From Micromussa lordhowensis (taxonomy: Eukaryota; Cnidaria; Anthozoa; Scleractinia; Lobophylliidae): 64,000 bases of DNA. The notes under the pieces were generated by a model. The model was not told the DNA's origin, did no database searches, and worked only from the letters and a program-made list of their open reading frames with translations. Below, piece after piece: positions 25,130 through 36,419 of the stretch (within the stretch, counting starts at the first letter, position 1; each line of letters opens with the position of its first letter). The DNA lies in contig OZ026600.1 in assembly GCA_964020085.1 (NCBI GenBank), forward strand, positions 19,803,145 through 19,867,144, given 5' to 3'. The position numbers and the translations under genes were made by a program.

Positions 25130-26119
25130 TATTAGAGTTTGATGGGTCATTATAACCACTATATCAGTTGATACCAAAATCATGGTATCAAAAAACTGCC
25201 CAATCATTGGTGAGCAAGTTGCTGATAAGATGCAACGTTTTGCAAAGTTTAACAAATTCTACGGAGGGAGTTCAGAGCCACCTTAAATTTCGAAAATTTA
25301 AGGTGGCGTTGAACCCCCTCCGTAGCCGGAATTTTTTTAACTTTGCAAAAAGTTGCATCTTATCATGTTAATTACAATTCGATAATAAAAAGCTCGTTTT
25401 CGAGTTATAAGCGCTTAAAGCTAAAATTAAGGGTGTTTTTAAACAGGTCATATTGTTGCTATGGTAACCTATTGCGCCACAAAATTGACATTAACTTGTT
25501 CACCAATGATTGGGCAGTTTTTTTGATACCGCGATTTTGGTATCAAACGATATAGAGTGGCCAATAATGACCCATCAAGCTCTAAGTCTTGGAAAGTAGT
25601 GGAAGCCGTTTCGAGCCACCTTAAGCAACTGACCTCACTCGCAGAACAATAGCGATAGCAAACCTTACTGGAGGTGGAAAGCAGACTGAATCATTTTTAC
25701 AACAGCTTTGCTCGGTCAGTTTGACGGACAGCATACACGACCAGTTGATATAAATTCCAGCGTTGGACATTATTCTATCCATCACTACCTTTCTTTGGAA
25801 TACTCTGATCCCAGTTGTTCTGCGCAAGGAGTCTTCCCTTCATACGCCTTCCAAACTCCTATTTAGTTGTCTGGCAACAACTGATCTCTATGCTGGTACT
25901 ATAGCAGGGCATCTCAAAGTTTGCTATTTTATGACTTGGGCCCAGAAAAATAGAATCTTTTTCGCTGCGCCTTTAGCACTTTTTCCGTGACCGTCTATGC
26001 TTTGTCTGGGGTCTCAGTTTGTTAATCATGACTGAAATAAGCGTGGACAGACTTCTCGCCCTGTTGGTGGGGCTCAGATACAGGCAAGCTGTAACTTTAA
26101 AGAGAACATATGTTGTTTT

Positions 26120-26152
<33 letters not shown>

Positions 26153-29100
26153 ACGTCAGTGGGGAGTATTACATTTTATATAATAACCAAATCAATGCGC
26201 GCGCTCTGATTGGTCAATCAGCTATGGGTTATTGTGCCGGTAAACCCATGGGAAAATCGCGCGTCTTCTGAATTATCATATAAAAGCAATAGACCACAAG
26301 TTTCTATGGGTTATAGGCTGATAAACCACTTGGGATGTTGGTAGAACACTCGAAGAATTCGTAAACCACTCGCCTGCGGCTCGTGATTTACAAATTCTTC
26401 TCGTGTTCTACCAACATCCCGCGTGGTTTATCAGCCTATAACCCATAGAAACTTGTGGTCTATTGCTTAAATAATTTGGTTTTGTCAATTGAGTTGATAA
26501 TGTGAATTGGCCATCGTAAAGAGATTCGAAAGCTGACGTTTCGAGCGTTAGCCCTTCGTCGGAGCGAATCGAGGAATTGTGGGTTCTGTGTGGTTTATAT
26601 ACAGAAAGATGGAGCTACGCTATTGGTTGGTGCATGGTAACGTGAAAAACAACAATAAATTAGTTGAATAAAAAGCGTTCGTTGATACCGTGAGAAATTT
26701 GTTCTAGAGCCCACTGTTTTGCGGCTTTCCGTGCTTCCTTGATGTAGGGAAAGGCCAACATGTTGTTTTAGTTATGTTTTGGGTTGTGAGCATTCTCGGT
26801 GCGACATCGCACCTAAAATCACCTGATCACCTTTTGGTATGGCTGTGTAGTTACATCTCTGTGTGTAGTAACGTCGATCTTCTCGTACACAAAAGGTTTC
26901 CTCACCCTCCTCACCACAGGGCTCGAAATTAAAAAAATCCTTCAGTCGCCATGTGGCGACTAAGTGGTAAAAAATAGTCGCCAAGTGCAAATTTTTAGTC
27001 GCCACATAAAAGAGACGCAATCCTTAGGCATACATGACCTACTCAATGCTCAAGGGTTTGCAATGCATTATAGGGCGATTTTGAACGGGTAGCCATTACG
27101 AAGTTTTCCGATGTGAGGATTGTCTAATTTAGTGTGCCTTAAAATAGAGAAGCTGCTGAATAAAAAACATGATGAATCCAGTTGGTGATTGAAGAATCGT
27201 GGGTTTGGTTTATTATATCTATTCGAATAAAGTGTGTTTCATCCTCAAGTAAATGTCGTTTTCCTTTGAGGTTAAAAGGTCCACGGAAAAAAGGTGGGTC
27301 GCCCGCTGGCGACCAGTTCTCAATATCTGGTCGCCAACACCTAATTTTTAGTCGCATTGGCGACCAGTGAGTCGCAATTTCGAGCCCTGCACCACCGAAC
27401 GAAGGTTCAAAACTACACTCAACAGCCAAGCCAAGAAATTCCACTCAACTTAGCGCGATACAGAAAGGCAGTGTTCAGTACACTGTGGGTGCAGTTGGCA
27501 TTAGTGGTCTGTTATCTACCAAGCAGTTCAACTACAGAAGACTTTATTATATGGCTAGCTCCGTGAGCGGGCAAGATGAATCAAATCCTGCGCTGTGATT
27601 GGCCACCCGAGCGGGCAAGATTGAGCTATCTTGCCCGCTCGGGACTACCCGCCTTGTCCCGCAAGAAAATATTTCTCGGAAAGCCATATAGTAAATCCTT
27701 TATTGACCAAGCTTGTTCGGTCAAGATGGCTTGATATTGGTATCGTTCTTTTTTTTGCGTGTTTATGCACGCAAAAAATGAACGATGCCAATATCCAGCT
27801 ATCTTGACCTCACACTTGGTCAATAACCCATATATCTTCTTCCGATCTTGTGTGCTGGGGATTTGCAACCACTCTAGTTTACTTTAACTCAAATTTAAAC
27901 TTTCCACTGTTGGAAGATTGCTGAAGTGAAACACGCGGTAAAGGCGATAATTAAAGAAGCAATTTTCTGTCCGTGGAGTTTAAGTTGATTTTTGTTTAAC
28001 ACATATGTCATTCCTCATAGAGTAAATCCATGAACACTGAAGTACTTTTTAAAACTCTCGTTTGTTTGGAGTTCAATTTATAACGCTTCATCTGCATTTC
28101 CAGCACGTTTCAAACTCGTAAAGATATGGCTTTTTATAATTGTAGTTTCTGAAAGTTGTTCCTGTAACGGCCGACTCAGTGTTGTTCCCTATATGTTGGA
28201 AAGCGATTCGATAACTTTGTGTGAGTTTCTATCTAAAGCATTGAGTAGGTTATGCTAAAAGAAAATTGTGGAGAAATTTCTTGTACATAGACAGTATTTA
28301 CAATGTAATTGAGTTTTAAATGACGCGCTTTTCGTTAAAGCAGAGTATTTTAGAGCTTTGTTGACAACCTTTGGTTTGCCTGGTTAAAAACACTGTGGTT
28401 GTGTCCTTTCTTGTCATGCAAATAAGGTCAAGGTAAATACGGGTGCATATCATTGAGGGAAAGTAATATGATTTTTATCAGGCACCAATTGAAAAGCGTC
28501 TCCCATAAGAATGAGTATATCGTGGTTGTTTTAAAATTGTGGCGAAATTTATGCCTGAAGCAAACCGTAATACTGCGTACGAAGTAGACAATAAGAAATA
28601 TAAGAAATAAACAGCTTTATCATCGAATTCACCCTTTTGCGAACAGCTATCCACCTGTTAGAAGCCATCAGTCTTTTTCTCCCTTGCGATTGGTATAAAA
28701 ACGTCACGTGATGTAGTTTAAACTGGGACAAGTGACAACCAGTCCCGGGGGGAGGGGTACTCCCTTAGATGGGCTACAGAGGTATGTGCGGCACAAAAGT
28801 ATGGGTTTCAGCCGTTTTGATCATAAATAGGATATGGTTTTTGCACTCTAGTCTTGAATTGGGTATGCTGTTTAGAAGACGCTACTTTTCCATCATTATC
28901 GATAAGACCATAAAAAAAAGCCCTTTATAAATTATGTTTTGGGCAACTGTTCCAGCCGCAACGATCATAAATAGGGTATCGAATTTTTGGACTGGTGGTA
29001 AATAGGGTAAGGGTTTTGGGAAGCTGGCCGCACACCTCCACCCAATTTTTCTGGGAGTACCCCCGGGCATCCAGTTTTCAAAATTTACGCTTGACGCTCG

Positions 29101-31906
29101 CACGTTCGGTTATCGTCTCGACTAAATTGCTACGTAAATTTTTCTGGGAGTACCCCCGGGCATCCAGTTTTCAAAATTTACGCTTGACGCTGGCACGTTC
29201 GCTTATCGTCTCGACTAAATTGCTACGTAACTAAGTATTACACTTCATAGTATAAACAACCCAGTGATGTTCCGAACGCCTGCGGAATGTCATTGACGTT
29301 TAACACCTTACAAAAAGGCCTCCCCAACACGTTTTTTGAACACTGGTCGCTTCTCGGAACAGATGGCACCCGCAGACAAATATCTAGACTGCTGGCAGTC
29401 TCTTTTTCTCGAAAATCCGCGGGGAAGGACGCATAACTTGTGACTGTGGAAGCGTGACAGCGAGCGTGACATACGAGCGACGAAGCCGCTCGCTCGCTCA
29501 CGACCGTGCTTTCTTCTCTCCGTTCTTCTGTACGGATTTTCCAGGAAAAGGGAGACCGCTTGCAGTCTAACGAATATCCAAGCATATTCGTGACCTTTCG
29601 CGCGGAAACAAAAACAAATGGATATCTGTTTAACTGTCAGAATGGATGGGAAACGGATGTTGAAGCCGTTTAAATCGGTTTCAATTACCGTTCGAACAGC
29701 ACAGGAAAAATTTCAAACGGATGATGTCACCCGTTTGAAGGGCTAAAGAAAAAAATTGAACGGATCTAATATTGAATATTTCGAAGGTATGATGACGCCA
29801 TATTTTCGCGCCAAATGGAGGTTATTGTTTCCATACCGTGGAGTTCGCCTGTCAACATTCGCTGTTACCCTCTGACGTCATGTTATCCCCGTAAAGACTT
29901 GTCAATTAGAGAGATAGGATCAAGATCTTATTGCGCATGAATATAGAACAGGCAACACAGCGCTTGGCCGCTTGAGGCGAGCTAGATCGCTATCGGCTAA
30001 TATGTACTTAACCTAATGCTCGTTATTTATTTATATTTCTATGATATGGGCTACATCTTGTCAATTATAAAAATAGCGGATAAAAACACTGATATAAGAA
30101 CGATTGAATTAAACTGCATTACATCCTGCTTTAACACCCCTTGTTTTTCTTTTTCCGCCATATTTCTTGGGGATTTTTAAAAGCAGCCAGTCTTTTGGTA
30201 TGAATAAGCCAATTAGCGAGGGCTTTAATTCAGCCTTGACCAGGATTACAATTCTCCCGCCCGTCATTTTGAAAAGTGGAGAAGAGCCTGGGAATGAGGT
30301 TGACTTGGTATCGAAACGACTCGGTGTGGAAAAGACTTGTATCGAAACGACTTGTATCGAAACGATCTACAACTACTGAGAATTAATGCACTTACGCTGT
30401 GAAAAAGTCAGTCATCAAAGAGTTACCTAATTAATCATACCCGTTCTCAGCCTGACGACAAAAGCCGACAGAATTCAGATTCGTGTGCGCTCATATTCCG
30501 TTACCGCTTGTGGCATACAATAATCGTCAGGTGTTCTACCTAACAGGTGTAGTGTGTTAAGAATTCCAACATTAATTTTCTAAGTCAATTCACAGCTAAT
30601 CTACAGCGCAAACATACACATGTGAAACCATCTGTCAAATGGCTCTTGATCGAAAACCATCTTGGTAGTGAATAATTCAGTGCACTGATAAAAGGCGGCT
30701 CTGGTGGTGTAATATAAAATCGCCGTCACTTTGGAGCGATCAAATGATCCTGAGTGGATTTTGAGAAACTTCTTTCGCTTAAGCAACTGACCTAACTTGC
30801 AGAACAATGGCGACAGCAAACGTAACTGGAGGTGGAAAGCAGACTGGATCATTTTCACAACAGCTTTGCTCTGCCCGTCTGACGGACGGAATACACGGAG
30901 AGTTGATATTCATCGCAGCGTTGGACACTGTCCTATCCATCGCAGCCTTTCTTGGGAATGCTCTGATCCTAGTTGCCCTTCGCAAAGAGTCTTCCCTTCA
31001 TCCGCCGTCCAGAGTCTTATTCAGTTGTCTGGCAACAACTGATCTCTGTGTTGGCCTTGTGGTACAGCCTATCCATGTTTCCTATTTGATATCCCGAGTT
31101 CACGAGGAATGGGATTTTTGTCCTTACGCAGTTGCCTCCCATTTCGTAGCCTGCTACACTCTGGAGTCTCTGTGTTAACAGTGACTGCAAAAAGCGTGGA
31201 CAGACTTCTCGCCGTGTTGTTGGGGCTCAGATACAGACAAGTTGCAACTTTAAAGAGAACATATGTTGTTGTGGTTATGTGTTGGGTTGTGAGCATTCTC
31301 GGTGCGACATCGTACCTAAAAAATGATCACATCACCCTCTGGTATGGCTGGATAGTCATATCACTGTGTGTAGTGATCTCGATCTCTTCGTACACAAAGA
31401 TTGCCCTCACACTCCGTCGTCACCAAACGCAAACGCAGAACCACACTCAACAACCAGGCCAAGGAATTCCACTGAACATAGCGCGGTACAGAAAGGCAGT
31501 GTTCAGTACACTGTGGGTGCAGTTGGCATTAGTTGTTTGTTATCTACCATATTGTATTGTGTCAGCCTGTTTTCGATACCGCAGACAATCAGTTTCCTAC
31601 TTCCTCGCTTGGGAATTAACAATCACTCTGGCCTACTTGAATTCGTCGCTAAATCCGTTTCTCTATTGCTGGAAGATCAGTGAAGTAAAACAAGCAGTAA
31701 AGAAGACAATCAGAGAAATGCTTTGCTGTTCTTAGAGTTAGTTCGCAAAATTGAGATATTTTTTTGACGATAGAACTCGTAGCTCACTTTTACTCATACT
31801 CGGGTTGAAGATTGCAAATATTGCCTTGCAGTAGCGTGCTCAAAAAAACAAACATTTTTATTAGAAAACTATTGTGTTATTTGACAGCGTAGTTGATCTT
31901 ACGAAC

Positions 31907-31941
<35 letters not shown>

Positions 31942-32718
31942 AGTCGGTGGGAAGTATAACAAGATAATTTGGTTGTATCAACTAAGTTGATAATGTGAAT
32001 TGGCCACCGTAAAGAGATTCGAAAGCTCACGTTTCGAGTGTTAGCCCTTCGTCGGAATCGACGAAGAGCTAATGTTCGAAACGTCAGCTTTCGAATCTCT
32101 TTACGGTGGCCAATTCACATTATCAACTCAGTTAATATAGCCAAATTATCTTACGAATACCCTGTCTGTGGTTAGATTTTTATAGCACCCATATCACAAG
32201 CAGCACTCCTAACAATTGTAAATGATGTTTTGTTTACAAGCAGACTGGAAGATATTACTGCTTATTGCTTTGAATTCTGATATCGTGATATTAATGGCTC
32301 GGTAGTAAATGAGAGATAAACAGCCTGAAAAACAACATCTTCTGTCAATAAATATTAATATCCTTATGAAACACTTATACCTCCTGTCATAAACAGCCTG
32401 TAAAACAACCACTTTTGTTATGAAACATGAATAGCCTTCTAAAAAATTTATATGAAATTTGTGTCCGTTGGAAACCGTAATACTAATGCATCGGTAGTAA
32501 ATGAGATATACACAGCCTGCAAAACAACATCTTTCAGTTGTCATTAAATATTAATATGAATATCCTTCTGAAAAATGTATGTCACTGTTATAATCCGTAA
32601 GTTATAAATATTTTTTTTGGCATACTCTATATATATGGGAAGTGTACGCTTGATTTCTTGGAGCGTTTTTATTTTTTTTTAATTTAGTTTTCTATATTTG
32701 GGGGCGTTTTTAATTACA

Positions 32719-32754
<36 letters not shown>

Positions 32755-35700
32755 CTACAGCCAACTCGACGCTACGCCTCTCGTTGTCCCTTTACCATCT
32801 GATATCCATGGCGTGTTCCTGGAATAATTGGCACACGATATCCCCCAATTAGTGGTTAACAATTATTCACCTCAGTGTCGGTGGCTAGCGGTGGATATTT
32901 ACCGAGCGATGGATATTTACCGAGCCGCGAAGCGCAATTATACTAAAACAGTGAGATAATAAACACCAAAAAAAAATTAATTTGGATGATTTCTTCACTT
33001 TTCACGGATGCAAACCGGACGCCATTTTCTCTCGAGTTGCTCGGAGGTAAATAGCATAGGATATCCGGAGTTTGACGAGCCAATCAGCGCCCGCCATCAA
33101 CGCTATCCACTGTTTTAGTATATACTAATACTGAATATTTTTAATCAACTTACAGTATTTTTGAACGCCAACAGAATTAATTTGATATTAACAGCTTAGA
33201 AAAGAGGTCTCCTCAAAAAGCGACCTTGTGTATAAAGATTCTTCAATGTTGCCAACTTCCACATACCACTTCCCACTGGGCTGGAATCAGTTTCATTGTT
33301 AGATGTAGCCAATGAGAGCGCGCCCTTTTGAGGAAAAAAAAATTAGTCATATAACAACGATACTCATCGTCTTAACAGAGTCACGTGACAGACATTGTCA
33401 CGTGACAGCTAATACATCATTGAATTCCCTAAAAACAAGAATCATCAGCTTCTCACTCTGTTGTATTTTACTATTAATATTTTACAGGAAAAAATACGTA
33501 AACTACATGAAGCAAAGACAAGACATCTTGAATCACTTCTCTACTCAACAAGGTGATACCATATTATCAATATTAGAAGTAAAATTAATATATATCTTAT
33601 GCTTTCACCACAGGGAGCATACGATCTCTTGCTGGGTAGGAAGAGAGTATATAAAGGAATGAAAAAAATGAATAGTTAAACTTTATCTCCAGTTGTCTTT
33701 TCTCACGCGAATTTACAGGGTAAACCGCTACCTACAAGTCCTACGGAACGCTGTAGCGCTAAACTACCAAGATCCTTTCGCGCTAACCATTTTTTTTTAT
33801 ATATATATTTATAATAATTGACAAGGGAGGCAACTCTTTGCCTAAACATTTTGAACGCAGTCCGAAAATTCGCTCGAATCTCTAAATTTCGTTGCTTTCA
33901 CAAGACCAAACAAACACAAAAAGAAGTCGAAAGATTTTTCTACAACTTGGCCAAATTTATTTTGGAGTACTTTTTGCGACAGTGGAGAATTTTAGCGAGT
34001 TTTGCAAAGTTTTTTTTTTTTCCCAAATCGCTTTTAGCAACATGGTCGTACCGTTACCCCTGTACCATACACGTCATCCAGCGCGCGCTTGAGCTCCCCT
34101 CCATCTCCCACAAATGTTTTTTGACACGACAAATCTTTATAAACCCCTCCCCCTGTTCGCAGCTTTTCCTGTGCGTAAGAAGTCGCCCGATCTCCGCACG
34201 AAAATGAAATGTCGCGAGCTAATGCCTGAAGCGTTTTAACGAGATTCCGCGATAACAACTGGGAGCAGGGGAAGGATTTTGTAAAGGAAAAGCAGTGTTA
34301 TTGTTAGATGATTTTGAATTATTGTTAAAAAATAATTCTAAAACTTAAATAATACCAAAATTTCATGCTCAAAATGTGATTTTGTTGAATTTTGCAACCA
34401 AAAATGTCATGTTTCATAGGGGGTGGGTCACGCAGTTTGTGCCAATTAACAAATGGTAAACGCCATAGCGTGTACTATTGAGTTATGGATGCACGCGGGA
34501 GGTTTTAAGCACGAAAGAAGCGTAAGAGTCGCACGAGGCGATAGCCGAGTGAGACTCTAGCTTCTTGACTGCTTAGCAAACCTCCCAAGTGCATCCATAA
34601 CTAAATAGTACACGCCACGGCGTTTACCATTTGTTTTATAACATAACATTGGAACAAAAGAAGTCCTTTTATTGAGCTACATCACAAAAAGTGTTCGTGT
34701 AGTCTTACATGACAAGAGAACACAAGCCCGCGAAAATTCATTCATGACAACCGACTGCACACAAACAATTCGATAAAGTTTATTCACGTTTCAAGGGGTG
34801 GACTTTTGTCTCATTTTCAGACTACTCTGAAGACAGTTCCGCATTTCTGGCAGAAGGGACTCGGTCATTACTGTGGAAATGTCTGTCAAAATTTTTGCTT
34901 TGTAAACATTAGCACACACGTCAGCAGCGTACACCCATGGGCAAGTAGTAGACGCTAAATTAGCCAATCAGAGCGCGCGCTTTACTTTAGTTTTGTTATA
35001 AATGGAAAGAGTGGGTCGTGTTTTCTTGTCACGACATTTTCAACGTGGTTCTAGTATTTGAATCATGTCCGTTTAACTGAAAGCTTTCATTTGTTGTCGT
35101 TCACAGAGATGAACTTGAAGACTACCAAAGACAAGTGTCGGAGTTGCAGGCAAAATTAAGGCGAGTGTTTTAAGCTGAATGTCGGTCGACTTTTCGATAT
35201 AGCTGAGTGATTCAGGTTCCCAGTTCTTTGTCACTATGCAGTGTTCTAACGTATCAGCATTAAGATGTTTTTAATGGCCAATCCGGCTGCAAACCAGTTT
35301 CAATCCGACTAGTTGTTAAGATACTTAACAATTAGACCCTTCGCCATTTCGGGCTACGGGTCTAATTGTTAAGTATCTTTCGAGACTACTGTTTTTGGAA
35401 GGTAAAACGAGGAGATAACGCAAGTTGACTCGAAATAAAGAGTAATGAGCGTAGAATAAGTCTTGTCTGAAGCAAGGGAGCTACAACCTAAAAGAGTCGC
35501 CAGGCGTTTGTGGTGTAGCCGGACATGTCCCTCTCAAAACAGTCGGTATAGAGAGTCTGCGATGCAGACTAGCACTCGCATTAACGCCTACAGCGAAAAT
35601 GTCCAGGCATGTGAGGCTAAACAAATGAACTGCTCTTTAGTTCGACTCATGTATTGATCGTGACCAATACGTGATTCATTTTGATGAAAGAAATACCATA

Positions 35701-36215
35701 TTTTTATGTTTTTCTTTATTATGTTTATAGAGCTCAAAAAGTGCTAGAAGAACAGGTTAGACAATTAATGAATATCAAGTTAGTACATGTGGAAGTGAAG
35801 AATGATCCTCGAAAATTCACTGCGAGGATCATTCTTCACTTTCATCTATAACCGCAGTTCAAATATATGAATTATTTCATATATACTTACATCCTTAGTA
35901 CATGTAATATTGCAGTTATTATATTGTGGCAGTTCGTCTGTCTTTGTGTTTTGTTTTAGTCCTTATAGTTTAACACTTTGAAAAACATTTGATTTATCGT
36001 AAAACTCATCTTTTCACGTTGGTATTCGTTCAACTACATCAGTGATCGAGCTTCAGCCTTCTTTTGTTTAGATAACTTTGTTTTTTGACTCCATCAACGT
36101 TACTGAAAATCTAACTTCTTATTGTAATAATTATGCAGAATTAGACATGAAGTTTCATGCGACTACCCGAATTGGTCACCTACAAGAAAGTCTCTCCTAA
36201 AAGTATCGCGGTATC

Positions 36216-36249
<34 letters not shown>

Positions 36250-36387
36250 TGATTTTTTTCAGGCTTCTTCTTTCCAATTGCTTAAATTGGAAAAAATACT
36301 GCGATGATCATTCTTCACTTTCATCTACAACCGCAGTTCATATATGAATAGACCAATTTCGATATATTAAAATTCCGCCTAAAACAG

Positions 36388-36419
<32 letters not shown>

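Larger units (their letters stand above)
25649..27960 (+). pseudogene. Rhodopsin-like GPCR pseudogene with three insertions (copy 1)
   Basis: This copy aligns in blocks with the receptor at 30807-31735. Block 1 (25649-26120) covers the N-terminus to the end of TM3/ICL2; its start codon is ATA where the other copy has ATG. Block 2 (26759-26911) covers TM4 to TM5. Block 3 (about 27390-27525) covers ICL3 and TM6. Block 4 (about 27875-27960) covers the end of TM7 (TGTTGGAAGATT for CWKI). Blocks are separated by the insertions at 26121-26758 and 26917-27389 and by repeat-derived sequence at about 27526-27875. Stops and frameshifts occur within the blocks too. It cannot make a receptor. It is nested in SDCCAG8 intron 7, same strand. 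Confidence 0.85.

Noticed and set aside
29238..29585. 115-codon minus-strand open frame
   Set aside because: It overlaps hairpin-rich repeat sequence (agcgagcg/cgctcgct) and shows no domain.
36210..36250. Possible tRNA gene (T-arm sequence)
   Set aside because: Only the T-arm half is present, followed by a SINE tail; no acceptor or anticodon stem.
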